64,000 nucleotides of DNA. Origin: Slackia equolifaciens (lineage in GTDB: Bacteria > Actinomycetota > Coriobacteriia > Coriobacteriales > Eggerthellaceae). A program made the position numbers and the translations under genes. The DNA is taken from contig NZ_QIBX01000001.1 of assembly GCF_003725995.1 (NCBI RefSeq), forward strand, positions 124,001 to 188,000, given 5' to 3'. This document shows positions 34,950 through 44,609 of this stretch, in pieces (the stretch's first letter is position 1; the number at the start of each line of letters is the position of its first letter). The notes beneath the pieces were generated by a model, which was given only the letters and a program-made list of their open reading frames with translations, had not been told where the DNA came from and ran no database searches.

Positions 34950-35445
34950 GGCATGTCCCTTTCTCGATCGCTCCGACACTTTGCCATTCATCATTTCCAG
35001 CGTTTATCTTTTCCGGTTCATTATCGCATCACCCGCTGCATCGATGCTCGTCAGCCCATTTAGCTCATTATAGGTTTGGCCTCGACTGGAAAAGGTCATT
35101 TTTGCTTCGAATGGGCGGCGAAGTCGTTCCGTTTTGGCAACGTGGTCACAATTTACTCGAATGGGCGATTTTGAAGTTCGTTTTTTACCTTGCGCGCCAT
35201 TGGAACCGCATCATTGCCTTAGATATCGCCCCTGAGGGATCGAAGGCAATGATTACTGGCCTCCAAGCATCACAAAACGCAAGAATCCAACTCCGTTGCC
35301 GCCCATTCGAGTAAATAATGACCAACATCTGAAAAATAAACCGATCAATCACCCATTCGAAGCGAAAATGACCACCTATTCGGCTGTCCGCTTGAAGCAT
35401 CGAGACGCTCAAGCCCCGCGAAGACAAACGTCTCACAAACCGCCC
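34950..35445. other. Intergenic region dominated by a large quasi-palindrome
   Basis: 496 bases without a gene, between the nitroreductase start and the tatD stop. Most of it is the ~285-base symmetrical element at about 35088-35375. Confidence 0.75.
35088..35375. repeat. ~285-bp quasi-palindromic element with four related units
   Basis: Outer arms (35092-35113 and the complement of 35350-35372) read GGTCATTTTTGCTTCGAATG with one mismatch. Inner arms (35142-35167 and complement of 35301-35327) share ATTTACTCGAATGGGCG. The distance from outer to inner unit is 50 bases on both sides. A core hairpin pairs ATCATTGCCTT with AAGGCAATGAT (about 35211-35255). The structure is collinear, so the whole region could fold into one long hairpin. 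No transposase, target-site duplication or coding capacity was seen. Confidence 0.7.
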
Positions 35446-36273
35446 CTACTGAGGCTGCAAAGCTAGAAGTCGCATGCTGGTTTGAGCTATTTCCTTGCCC
35501 AGCTCCCCGCCGTCTTCGTTGCGCGCCTCCGCAATGCCAGCCAGCACGGCACGCAAATCACGTTCCCAATTGTCAGCCGCGTAAGGCGCGCCGTCCTCTG
35601 CGGGCATGTCCGTTTCAAGCAGCATGCGATTTTGCGGGATAGATCGCACGTACGCGCGGCCGCGCTTCGTAGCAAGCATACGAGGGTTGACCGAGAAGTA
35701 GCATCCCATGCGAATCGCACGCGTGAGCTCGTCCGATGTACCCGAAAACCAATGGAGGATACATGCATTTCCTAAGTGCGTGCCCCGCGCTTCAATCATA
35801 TCGAGCACGGTTGACGCCGAGCGCACCGCATGAACAGAAAGCACCTTGCCACCCGCGGCGCAAGCGCTGAGCGCCGCGTCGAACACCGCGATTTGCTCGT
35901 CGCGCGTCTGCACGTGGCGCGGGGCGAAATCAAGCCCCACTTCACCCACAAAAGAGGTCTCTCGAACGAGCGCCGTAAACCGTTCGATGTCGCGCACTTG
36001 AAGATCACACGCTCGCGATTGGGGAATCGCGTCAGCGGTAACAAACGGTACACCAGAACCAGTATCATCGCCCGCCACCCACCACGGATGCAGGCCTGCG
36101 CCCGCACGAACATTCTCACATGCGCCCAGCAATGCTCGCGCGCGCCTATACCCTGCCGGCGTAACGGTATTAGAAAACGCGCAAATACCTCGGGTTTCCG
36201 CTTCACGCGCCAAACTAAGGGCAACATCGTCGGACAAGAAGTCAAGATGACAGTGCATATCAAATAGTCTCAT
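35446..36273 (-). CDS. TatD-family metal-dependent hydrolase
   Basis: 275 residues from ATG 36273 (MRLFDMHCHLDF); a GTG at 36282 is an alternative. Metal ligands fit HCH near the start, Glu in GEVGLDF, His in SVHAV, His in ILHWFSG and Asp in LLETDMPAEDGAPY. The family comprises 3'-5' exonucleases and D-aminoacyl-tRNA-like deacylases. The gene stands in the same direction as TcdA, 195 bases downstream of it. Confidence 0.88.
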   Translation of the reverse strand: MRLFDMHCHLDFLSDDVALSLAREAETRGICAFSNTVTPAGYRRARALLGACENVRAGAGLHPWWVAGDDTGSGVPFVTADAIPQSRACDLQVRDIERFTALVRETSFVGEVGLDFAPRHVQTRDEQIAVFDAALSACAAGGKVLSVHAVRSASTVLDMIEARGTHLGNACILHWFSGTSDELTRAIRMGCYFSVNPRMLATKRGRAYVRSIPQNRMLLETDMPAEDGAPYAADNWERDLRAVLAGIAEARNEDGGELGKEIAQTSMRLLALQPQ

Positions 36274-36467
36274 AGTGCCCACGCGCTATTTCTCGTAACG
36301 TTCCACAGCCGCTATTCGCCTTCCTCAGCACGCTCGGCTTGTTGCAGCTCGAAGAGGTGCTTCCGCATCTCGATAGGTCCAAGACGGCAGTATGGAAGAT
36401 CGTGAACTCATTGAGTGCACAATTGGCAACCACGCACCCTGTCTTGGCCAAATCCTTAGATTCCACT

Positions 36468-37397
36468 CTATTCCAACCCCGCAAGCTCGCGGATTACCTG
36501 GCCGGCGATCATCTGACCCATGATGGGCGGCATGAACGACGCCGTGCCCAGGTTGGAGCGCTCGCGCCGCTCGGCTCCCTCGCGCGTGGCCACCTTTACC
36601 GGCTGCTCGCACGAGTACAGCACCTTCAAGCGCTTGATGCCACGTTTACGGGCTTCTTTGCGCATGATGCGGCTCAGAGGACAGTTCACGGTATCGAACA
36701 CATCCGCCACGCGCAGACATTCGGGGCGCAGCTTGTTCGCCGCGCCCATGCTGCTAATCAGGCGCATATTGCGCTCGTCGGCGTACTGAGCTATGGCGAG
36801 TTTGGCCGAAACGGTGTCAATGGCGTCAACCACGTAATCCAGCCGCCCGGCAAATTCCTCGAATAGCGCCGGAACATCCTGGGCAAGCACGAAGCGTCGC
36901 AGGGCAGTGACCTTTGCCCGCGGATTGACGTCGGCCACCATATCACGCATAACCTCAACCTTGGGCCGCCCCAACGTGCTCATGAACGCGATGGCCTGAC
37001 GGTTGATGTTGCTCTCCTGCACCACATCGTGGTCGACGATGACAAGATGCCCTACGCCACCTCGCGCGAGCGCCTCGATGCAATTGGAGCCTACGCCGCC
37101 AACGCCAAGCACCATGACGGTTGAACCAGCCAGTCGATCAAGCCCCTCGCGTCCCATGATGCGTTCAAGACGCGAGAAGAAGCCATCGACGGAATCTGAG
37201 CTTGCGGGGTCGCTGACACCAAGGTTGGGGCTTGCGAAATCGGAGCTTGCAGGATCGAGGCTGGCGGAGTCAGGGCCGGCAAGACCGAAGCCGGCGGGGT
37301 CAGAGCTAGCGGAATCGGCAGCCGCGACACCGGAGCAGGCGACGCCAGAGTCAAAGGAGCCCCCTCGCGCGAAACCCGCGTTAGTCGATTCTGCCAT
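36468..37397 (-). CDS. tcdA: tRNA threonylcarbamoyladenosine dehydratase (TcdA, ThiF/E1 family)
   Basis: 309 residues from ATG 37397 (GAAGGGGC); 17 bases overlap the end of the flippase gene. The adenylation domain has LGVGGVGSNCIEALARGGVGHLVIVDHDVVQESNINRQ, then VDAIDTV, MGAANK and a basic MRKEARKRGI. The enzyme cyclises t6A37 in tRNA to ct6A. An unusual ~65-residue N-terminal extension (residues 10-70) is a degenerate Asp/Ser/Ala/Gly repeat not found in typical TcdA, mirrored as an imperfect ~15-base repeat in the DNA (37190-37340). Confidence 0.88.
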   Translation of the reverse strand: MAESTNAGFARGGSFDSGVACSGVAAADSASSDPAGFGLAGPDSASLDPASSDFASPNLGVSDPASSDSVDGFFSRLERIMGREGLDRLAGSTVMVLGVGGVGSNCIEALARGGVGHLVIVDHDVVQESNINRQAIAFMSTLGRPKVEVMRDMVADVNPRAKVTALRRFVLAQDVPALFEEFAGRLDYVVDAIDTVSAKLAIAQYADERNMRLISSMGAANKLRPECLRVADVFDTVNCPLSRIMRKEARKRGIKRLKVLYSCEQPVKVATREGAERRERSNLGTASFMPPIMGQMIAGQVIRELAGLE

Positions 37398-39456
37398 GCT
37401 TGCCCCTTCGTTGCTGCGCCGACCCATCCTGACCCTGCGAGTCGCGCGGAGCGTTGGTACCCTGCGACGCACGGCGCCCATCCTGACCCCGTGCATGAGC
37501 ACGCTCCGCGATTGCCGCCCTGCGCGAGGCACGTTCGGCCCTTTTCGCCGCAGCCTCCGCTCGGCGTACTTTTTCCGCATGGGCGGCGCGCGCCTTTTCG
37601 CGAGGGCTCAACTCGTCAATCTCAACACCCGCATAGTCGTCGTATGCCGACGGACGCGCATGCGATCCCTCCAGACGGCGCGTGGATCCATGCCCCATCG
37701 GCTGCGGAGAAGACCCCTGCCTCAGACGGGCGTCGCGCTGAGCGCCCGCATGGGCACCCCTTTCGGGCGCAGCATTTTGCGCCCGATTTCCACGATGCGA
37801 GGGCGTCGGTTGACCCTGGGCATGCGAACGCGAGAAGCCGTCGCGCGCCTCGCGATTTCCCTGTCGAAATGCCGACGGCTCCTCCACCGGCTCGTTCGCC
37901 AGCGCGATGCGAATGCGCAGATACTCCCACACCAGGAGCACCAGCAAGAAGCTCATGATAATGAGGTAGCTGAGCACCGCGCCCGGAAGCCCTGTAAAGC
38001 CCACCAGCAGCGTAGGGATGAACAGCGAGAACCCAAACGTCACGATGTAGAGCTTGGTGACCGAGCCCTGCTTGCGCAGAAGCGTCACCGCCTGGTATAT
38101 GAAGTCGATTGCCGCCGATACGCCGCCGGCAACCACCATCACCACGATGAGCCCGCGGTACGGCTCAAAATCAACGCCGTACAAAAAGCCCAGCACGGGA
38201 GCCCCCACGGCCCACATCACGGCGCATACGCCGCACGTGATGGCCACGATCACCGCGAGCATCGCCACCACCAGGATATCGAAGCGCTTACGCGTGCGCA
38301 TATCGGCCCAGATGCCGGCCATGCGCACCAAAAGCGGCTTGTAAATCACCTGCACAAAGATGACCAGCGCGTTCGCCGGGAACCACATGGCGTTGTAGTA
38401 CAGCTGGTTGTCGTAAGGCAGCATGCCCTCCATCATGAACTTGGGCATGTTCTCGATCAGGTTGTACATGAAAAGCGCCACGAACAGCGGGAAGCACTGT
38501 TTCAGAAGGGCAACCACGCTCGCCATGCTGAACCGGCGCGACTTGGGCGTTTCGAACAGCGCGAGCGGAATGGTGAGCACGAATAGCGTGAGCAGCGCCA
38601 CCACGCCCATCACGACGCACGAAATCGTCAGGCTGCGCGTGATGAGCAGCGTAAGCGAGAAGATGATCAGCACGGTAACCGAGCGGAACGTTTGGGAGAT
38701 GCCCGCCAAATACAGCTTGTCCATCTGCTGCAGGCGGCCCTCGTACACGTCGGCCCAGCCATCCACCATCTTATACACGTACACGCCCGCGCATATGGTC
38801 ATCATCTCGGCGCCGTAGCCGCGAATCGCCCCGTAGCCAAAGCCCACCGCCATCATGATGGCGCAGGTGAGAACGCGGTTTATCTGATAGTCGGAAAACG
38901 AGTGCTCCTCGTCGAGATCGGACACCTGATAGGTGCGCACGCCGTAATTGGCGACGAACATGAGCAGAAGCGCCACGGTGAACGCCATGGCGAACATGCC
39001 GGCCTGCTCGGCCCCCACCAGCTGCGTGACCACGATAGACAGCACGGGAAACACCACGCCCCACGACGCCAGGCCGATGGTGTTCCACACGTAGTCGCGC
39101 GTGGTGCGGTGCGACGCGTACTGCTCCTCCTGCTCGGCGAAGCTGCGCTCGGTAACGGCCCCCATCAGGCGGTTCACCCAGCGGTTTACCTGGCGCGTGA
39201 TCCAGTTGGGCTTGCGCTTTCGAACCTTGCCCGAGCCGCCGCCCATACGGCGCGTATCGGCGGAGGAGACATCCTGGAACGAACCCGTACTGCCGGGATG
39301 GGCGGGCGCAAGGCGCTTGCGGGAGGAAGCGCGCGAGGGCGCGGCGCCGTTTTGCGAAGACGATCCCGCACCCGACGGGTTGAACCCTTCGGACGCATCG
39401 GGGCTCCCTTCGCCCTTCAGCTTTCGCTTTGCGTTTTCGAACGCTCTGAACGCCAT
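37381..39456 (-). CDS. Wzx/MurJ-like polysaccharide flippase with long cytoplasmic tails
   Basis: 691 residues. A ~95-residue basic N-terminal tail is followed by about 12-14 TM helices (about 115-530) with repeated MATE-fold spacing, then a ~160-residue C-terminal tail rich in Arg, Ala, Gly and Gln (REARDGFSRSHAQGQ...). The core resembles the oligosaccharide flippase/Wzx family. Substrate is unknown. The long basic tails could bind nucleic acid or a partner. The gene precedes and overlaps tcdA, and follows the Ser-rich-tail gene after ~140 bases. Confidence 0.75.
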   Translation of the reverse strand: MAFRAFENAKRKLKGEGSPDASEGFNPSGAGSSSQNGAAPSRASSRKRLAPAHPGSTGSFQDVSSADTRRMGGGSGKVRKRKPNWITRQVNRWVNRLMGAVTERSFAEQEEQYASHRTTRDYVWNTIGLASWGVVFPVLSIVVTQLVGAEQAGMFAMAFTVALLLMFVANYGVRTYQVSDLDEEHSFSDYQINRVLTCAIMMAVGFGYGAIRGYGAEMMTICAGVYVYKMVDGWADVYEGRLQQMDKLYLAGISQTFRSVTVLIIFSLTLLITRSLTISCVVMGVVALLTLFVLTIPLALFETPKSRRFSMASVVALLKQCFPLFVALFMYNLIENMPKFMMEGMLPYDNQLYYNAMWFPANALVIFVQVIYKPLLVRMAGIWADMRTRKRFDILVVAMLAVIVAITCGVCAVMWAVGAPVLGFLYGVDFEPYRGLIVVMVVAGGVSAAIDFIYQAVTLLRKQGSVTKLYIVTFGFSLFIPTLLVGFTGLPGAVLSYLIIMSFLLVLLVWEYLRIRIALANEPVEEPSAFRQGNREARDGFSRSHAQGQPTPSHRGNRAQNAAPERGAHAGAQRDARLRQGSSPQPMGHGSTRRLEGSHARPSAYDDYAGVEIDELSPREKARAAHAEKVRRAEAAAKRAERASRRAAIAERAHARGQDGRRASQGTNAPRDSQGQDGSAQQRRGKHGRID

Positions 39457-39597
39457 GCTTGCGAATACCCTCTTTCACCCGCCGACCACTGCGGCAAAAC
39501 GACCATTGGGCAGAATTATAGTGCGCCCGCCCGCAACAACCGCCCCACTTGGCAGCGAATCCACGCGTAAGGCAGAACCCTTCATGCCGCCCGAAAG

Positions 39598-40989
39598 CTA
39601 CGAGCCCGGCGCGGCGCCGGAAGCGCCCGATGAAGCATCGCTTTGCCCCGAACCGGCCGACATGTCGTCCGAGGAGCCCGATCCCGATTCGCCGGAGCCG
39701 CCCTGCGAGCCAGACGAAGACTGAGAACCCGATCCATCGCCTGTCTGGGAGCCGGACCCCGTAGAGGATTCTCCCGAAGACCCGGAAGACGCATTCTCGT
39801 TATCCGACGCACTCGAGTCCGACCCCGATCCCGTATCCGAAGCGCTGCCGCCGGAAGACGAGCCCGAAGATTCGCCTGCGCCGCTCGTCGAGCCCGACCC
39901 CGAGCTCGAAGACTCCCCGCTCTCAGAGGAGGAATTCTCGGTCTGCGAGGCATCGTTGTGCGCCCCGTCTTCCTCCTGGCTCGTATTCGAGCCCGCTTCG
40001 TCCTGCGATGCAGAGGAATACGAATCGGAGCCTTGCTCATCCTGCACCACCGCGTTTTGACCTGCCGAAACAAAGTGCTGAGGCTTTTCGCCCATGCCCT
40101 GGCCGCCCGTGGCGATGCTAATGACCACCGCGCACAGGACCACCGCGGCGATAGCGGATGCCACCGAGACCAGCAGCACGCGCTGCTGCATGCGCGCCTT
40201 GCGCTGGCGGGCAGCCTTTGCGCGGATACGCGCCTCATCGGCATAGATGCCCGCATCGTCACGGACGGCACGCCTGCCTTGCGCGCCCAGAGCCGGCGCG
40301 TTTTGGGAAGCGGCGCCTTGGACGCCTCCGCCCTCAACGGGCGGGGCGGTCGTTTTCGCACCTCCGTCCACGGCGGGCATGAGCGCCGTTTGGCCGCCAA
40401 CCGCGGGAAGCGCGACCGTCTCGGCACCCTGGCTTGCAAAGGGCTGCAGCGTAGCCTGGACCCCCTGGGGCGTCCTGCGCGGAGCGGCCGCCTTGACGCC
40501 GCCTACCGCAGGCAGAATGGTCGTTTCGGCGCCATCGTCGTCATGACCTCCCACCTCGCGAATCTTGTCGGCAGAAGCCGAGAGGAACTTTTTGTACAGC
40601 TGCGAGGCAACCGCCGAGATGACCGAGCCCACGCCAACACCGATGACCGAACCGTATATACCAATCTGCGACGCGAGCAGCATAGACGTAACCGCCGCCA
40701 GGGCGCCCGCAAGCACCTGCGCAACGGACAAGTCGTCGAATAGCCCGCGCACGATATCGCGTTTTCTTCGTTTTTGCCGCACGCCGTCCGCGGCATGCGA
40801 TGCCGTTTCTGCCATACGCAACCCCTTCGCATCGAGCACGCTCAATTCATGCGAAACCATCGACGCGGCGTCTTCCCCGTAAAGAGGAAAAGACTGCATC
40901 GCCTCATCTCGCGTATCGAACATACCATCCGCAGAAGACGGGGCAGAATTGTCCACGAACTCGTTACTCGCCGCCCATAAAGCATCCAC
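39598..40989 (-). CDS. Membrane protein with Ser/Gly-rich extracellular tail
   Basis: 463 residues with a GTG at 40989; an ATG at 40923 is an equally plausible start, since neither has a strong site. Two hydrophobic segments (about 85-125, VLAGALAAVTSMLLASQIGIYGSVIGVGVGSVISAV) lie near the N-terminus, a basic stretch (RAKAARQRKARMQQR) precedes another TM helix (VLLVSVASAIAAVVLCAVVISIA, ~275-300), and the last ~150 residues are almost only Ser, Gly, Asp, Glu and Ala. Such tails are often wall-spanning or surface-exposed. I do not recognise the family. It sits upstream of the flippase. Confidence 0.7.
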   Translation of the reverse strand: MDALWAASNEFVDNSAPSSADGMFDTRDEAMQSFPLYGEDAASMVSHELSVLDAKGLRMAETASHAADGVRQKRRKRDIVRGLFDDLSVAQVLAGALAAVTSMLLASQIGIYGSVIGVGVGSVISAVASQLYKKFLSASADKIREVGGHDDDGAETTILPAVGGVKAAAPRRTPQGVQATLQPFASQGAETVALPAVGGQTALMPAVDGGAKTTAPPVEGGGVQGAASQNAPALGAQGRRAVRDDAGIYADEARIRAKAARQRKARMQQRVLLVSVASAIAAVVLCAVVISIATGGQGMGEKPQHFVSAGQNAVVQDEQGSDSYSSASQDEAGSNTSQEEDGAHNDASQTENSSSESGESSSSGSGSTSGAGESSGSSSGGSASDTGSGSDSSASDNENASSGSSGESSTGSGSQTGDGSGSQSSSGSQGGSGESGSGSSDDMSAGSGQSDASSGASGAAPGS

Positions 40990-41048
40990 GGCGAGTCAAA
41001 AATGTGCGCAGATAAGCGTAGAGCGCGACGGAAAGCCGCACGCAGCAG

Positions 41049-41954
41049 CTATCCTCGCAGCCACTTCTCCCAGGCGTCGGCCTCGCGCTGCGCTTGTGCG
41101 TAGCCGCGGTTGTATGCGGCCTGGAGCTTGGCCAAATCGGAAGTCTTATTGGTCACATCCATCTTCTCGGGGTAGAACACATACGCCGCGCCGGACGCCT
41201 CCAGCGCGTCGATCTCGTCGAGCAGCGCGTTGTAGTGCCGCCACCGCTCGATGGTGCGCTCGGCCACCAGGGGATGCTTTCCGAATACGGCTCTCATGAG
41301 CGCCGCCTCGAACGCGCTCACAGGCTTCTTGCGATAACCGCGCTCCTGCGTGCGCACGATGAAGAATCGCTTGAATCCGTCACGCTGCGCAGCGCGCAGG
41401 CAAATTCCCCAGCTCTCCCCCATGCCGCCGTCCAGATACGTGCGGCCGCCGAAAGTCACAGGAGGCATGAAGATGGGCATGCTGGATGACGCGCGCACAC
41501 GCAGCAGCAGGTCGCGCGGCGTTTGCACGTCCTTGCGCGTCCAGGCCACCGTCTCGCCCGTCTCCCAGTCGAACGCCTCGATGTGGAAATCGGCAGGGTT
41601 CGCGCAAAACGTCCCCCAATCGTATGCCATGACCTCGTCGGTGCCGGCGTAGTCTTCCACCAGGCCCTCGTAGAGATGCGGCGCGTTGAAGTAGCCCGTT
41701 CCGCGCAGGAAACTGCCCACGCCGCCGAAATCCGGATCTTTAACGATGTCCACGAACGCCGCCTTGGTGCGAGCGATATCGCGCGAAAGATAGTTCACCG
41801 TATGACTGGAACCTGCCGATATGCCGTACACCTTGCCGAAGTTCATCTCGCGCTCGAGCATAGTGACGATGGCGCCCGCCGTATAGCTGGCACGCATGCC
41901 ACCGCCTTCGATGATCAGCGCGACGTCGGGAATGTTGATTTCGCAATTCTTCAT
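41049..41954 (-). CDS. Patatin-like phospholipase
   Basis: 301 residues from ATG 41954. Motifs: oxyanion GGGMRASYTAG, nucleophile GISAGSS and the dyad Asp in LDGGMGES. These are the patatin elements in the usual order. The protein has no signal peptide. A TATAAT lies 10 bases before the ATG (41965-41970), so the transcript may start within a few bases of it. It is probably a lipid acyl hydrolase acting in the cell. Confidence 0.9.
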   Translation of the reverse strand: MKNCEINIPDVALIIEGGGMRASYTAGAIVTMLEREMNFGKVYGISAGSSHTVNYLSRDIARTKAAFVDIVKDPDFGGVGSFLRGTGYFNAPHLYEGLVEDYAGTDEVMAYDWGTFCANPADFHIEAFDWETGETVAWTRKDVQTPRDLLLRVRASSSMPIFMPPVTFGGRTYLDGGMGESWGICLRAAQRDGFKRFFIVRTQERGYRKKPVSAFEAALMRAVFGKHPLVAERTIERWRHYNALLDEIDALEASGAAYVFYPEKMDVTNKTSDLAKLQAAYNRGYAQAQREADAWEKWLRG

Positions 41955-41964
41955 AATGCACGTG

Positions 41965-41970
41965 ATTATA
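41965..41970 (-). promoter_or_regulatory. -10 element of the patatin gene (near-leaderless)
   Basis: TATAAT on the minus strand, 10 bases before the ATG. Transcription should start 3-5 bases before the codon, leaving no room for a ribosome site. Confidence 0.55.
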
Positions 41971-41996
41971 GTCTTCCGCCATATCCCTGCATCGCG

Positions 41997-42022
41997 AAAA
42001 GAGCCGCACATCGGGCGGCTCT
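41997..42022 (-). terminator. Terminator after the serine acetyltransferase gene
   Basis: On the minus strand GAGCCGC-N-GCGGCTC is followed by TTTTC, ~72 bases past the stop at 42094. It lies upstream of the patatin promoter. Confidence 0.8.
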
Positions 42023-42093
42023 CAACGTTTCGCATATGTACCGTGCGGCTTTTCCGACGACAGGTCGATGGCGCGCCTCGCCCTGCTTGCGTC

Positions 42094-43035
42094 CTACAGT
42101 TCCCAGCTGGCAGCGCTCTTCTTGGGAGCGCGCACGCAAATCTTCTGGCCGCTCACGCTCACGCGCGAATTCGCCGGAACCGATTCGGTCACAAAGGCGC
42201 TGCCTGCGATGACGCTGCCCGCGCCCACTACGGTCTCGCCGCCCAAGACGCTCGCATTCGAGTAGATGGTCACGTTGTCCTCGATGGTGGGATGGCGCTT
42301 CACGCCCGCAAGCTGCTGGCCCGCTCGCGTGGAGAGCGCACCCAACGTGACGCCCTGGTACACCTTCACGTGCTTGCCGATGGTGGTGGTTTCGCCGATT
42401 ACCACGCCGGTAGCATGGTCGATGAAGAAGTACTCGTCGATCTGCGCGCCGGGGTTTATGTCAACGCCCGTTCCGCTGTGCGCATACTCGCTCATGATGC
42501 GCGGGATAACCGGCACGCCCTGCACGTACAGCTCGTGGGCGATGCGGTACACGAACACCGCGAAGAAGCCGGGGTACGAGAAGATGATGTCCTCTTTGCT
42601 CTGGGCGGCCGGGTCGCCGTCGAAGGCCGCCTGCACGTCGGTCAGCAGGATGCGATGCACCTCGGGAAGGCGGTTCATGAACGCGGTGCACACCTCCTCG
42701 ACACGCGCATCAACGTCCTCGTATGCGATGGGAGCGATCTGGTTCATTTCATCGCCCTTTCCCGCGCGGAACAAGAACGCCTCGCGCAGCTCGCGACGCA
42801 GCGAGTCCTCGATGCGAAGGAGCATCTCGCCGATGAAGTACTCCGGCTTGGCGCCCGTAGGGGCCTCATCGCCAAAGTAGCTGGGGAACATCACGCGTCG
42901 AAGGCTCTTGAGGATGCCTTCGACGTTCTTCTTGTTGGGAAAGTGGCGATCGGGATCGGTGAAAAAGATCTCGGGCGAAGTACGGTAGTTTTGCGCGATG
43001 GATTCGACGATCGCGTCAAGGTTCTCGGTATGCAT
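42094..43035 (-). CDS. cysE: Serine O-acetyltransferase (CysE family)
   Basis: 313 residues from ATG 43035. A helical N-terminal domain is followed by left-handed beta-helix hexapeptide repeats. The active-site HSGTGVDINPGAQIDEYFFIDHATGVVIGETT and GDNVKVYQGVTLGAL pattern (here KHVKVYQGVTLGAL) is diagnostic. It acetylates serine for cysteine synthesis. The length, about 50 residues longer than E. coli CysE, matches a subgroup with an extended N-terminus. Confidence 0.9.
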   Translation of the reverse strand: MHTENLDAIVESIAQNYRTSPEIFFTDPDRHFPNKKNVEGILKSLRRVMFPSYFGDEAPTGAKPEYFIGEMLLRIEDSLRRELREAFLFRAGKGDEMNQIAPIAYEDVDARVEEVCTAFMNRLPEVHRILLTDVQAAFDGDPAAQSKEDIIFSYPGFFAVFVYRIAHELYVQGVPVIPRIMSEYAHSGTGVDINPGAQIDEYFFIDHATGVVIGETTTIGKHVKVYQGVTLGALSTRAGQQLAGVKRHPTIEDNVTIYSNASVLGGETVVGAGSVIAGSAFVTESVPANSRVSVSGQKICVRAPKKSAASWEL

Positions 43036-43208
43036 GGTGCCTCGATTCGTGCGGAAAGCTGAATTGGTCGCGCGAGCGCAGCCGAACAGCCCCGAGCGGG
43101 GCGGCCTGCGCACGCGTATTCGCAAATCTTAGCAGTCAACCCCGCCTCGCGAGCGAGCGAATTGGCCAGCTACCAATATTTCCTCCCCAGGAGCACAACG
43201 GACGCTGC

Positions 43209-43992
43209 TCATCGGCGCTCAAGCACCACTTCGCCCATGCATGACGCGTCGTAACCCACGATGCGTCCCGCCTCTTGACGGAAGGGGCGCGTCCTGACCA
43301 GGCGGCACACCGCATCGGCAACGCGTTCGCATGCGGGCGATTCAAGCGACAGGGCGATATCGAGCCACTCGTCCTGCAAGGGCAGAAAGTCAATGCCCTC
43401 AACTTGGTGGAACACGCGCTCGGAGCCCACACACACGTCGGCCGCCCCGCGCGCCACAAGCGATGCGGCCGAGAGCGCCGAAGGGTGCTCCCTGCCATAG
43501 CCCGCCACGCACGTACGGCTCACCCCGCATTCGGCGAGCTTCTCGTCAAGCAGCACGCGCGATCCGCACCCGCGCTCACGGTTAGCGATGCGCACGTCGC
43601 TTCGCCCTAGATCGACCCAGGCGCGCAAACCCTTTGGATTGCCCTTTGCCACAATGAGTCCCTGCCTGCGGCGCACCAGGCGAACCAGGCGCACGGGCAT
43701 GCCAGGCATGATGCGCTCCACAAATGCCGCATTGTATGCGCCCGATCGGTCATACAGATGCGTGAGCGCCGCTTGCGCCCGCCCCCGCTGTGAACCCTTT
43801 TGCACCGGCGGCCTTTGCCGACACAGCCGATCGGGCGATGTAGTTTTCCACATCTGCGCGCGAGAAGCGCATCTTGCGACCTACGTAATACGATGCCAGC
43901 TCGTCGCGTTTTACCAGGTTGTATACTGTATTCCTGCTCACGCGCAACAATTGCGCGACCTCGTCTGCCGTAAGCGCATCCGACTCTGGCAT
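43209..43992 (-). pseudogene. Broken HTH + substrate-binding-domain regulator (molybdate-type)
   Basis: The N-terminal part from ATG 43992 (frame ending at 43750) is an excisionase-type helix-turn-helix (TADEVAQLLRVSRNTVYNLVKRDELASYYVGRKMRFSRADVENYI). The C-terminal part, in another frame (down to 43209), is the second half of a periplasmic-binding-protein-like domain: THLYDRSGAYNAAFVERIMPGMPV, GLIVAKGNPKGL, NRERGCGSRVLLDE, YGREHPSALS. In intact members these are joined by ~65-100 residues. The joining segment is missing and the frame shifts near 43780-43800, so the gene is inactive. Such regulators usually sit next to molybdate or tungstate ABC genes. Confidence 0.75.
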
Positions 43993-44609
43993 ACCGTCCT
44001 CTAACTCCGCTCACCGCCGCCGGCACTCGCCTGCACGCCGATGCGCCCGCGCAAGGTGCCGCGTCAAGCGAACGCAGCGGCGGGCTGGGCCTGTGCGGCG
44101 GCGAGCTGTTCTTGAATACATTCATTATACGAGCTCAATAGTATTCTGAATTATAAATATTCTTGCCTAAGAGTATATGAGCCGCGCGCCGAGACAAGCA
44201 AGGGGGCGCGCCCCAAAACCCAGTCGCAGCAACACCACCCATGACAGGAGCGGCGATCGACGCATTCGATCGTTCGCGCTTGCGCCCCGTTATCGCGCAG
44301 GGGTCCCGTCCGCCCGAAAACAACCGGGCGGCGAACGGGACGCCCGCATCGCAACGCACCGCGCCGCGAACGCCGCCGCCGCGCCGGCCTTCGATGCCAC
44401 GCGCTTCACGGCTCCTTCACACATGAAAGAGGCCCGTTGTGCGAAACGTGACGAAACGAAACGACCAGGGGCGTGTTTCGTCCGACCCCTTCACAGGGTG
44501 ACTTTCCGCAGGCATACTGCATCCCGTCAAGCAACGCGGCCACACCGCCCCGCAGCGCGCTCAGCAAAGCAGGCAGCATGGGGCCGCACCAAACGAAGAA
44601 AGGACTGTC
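43993..44609. other. Intergenic region between the two molybdate-locus remnants
   Basis: 617 bases without a supported gene. On the minus strand TATAAT at 44124-44129 would start the regulator remnant; GAATAC (44114-44119) and GTATTC (44141-44146) flank it as an inverted repeat. The rest is GC-rich and featureless. Confidence 0.55.

Noticed and set aside
35088-35375. Insertion sequence ends
   Set aside because: No transposase, no target-site duplication seen and the arms extend inward as one hairpin rather than ending.
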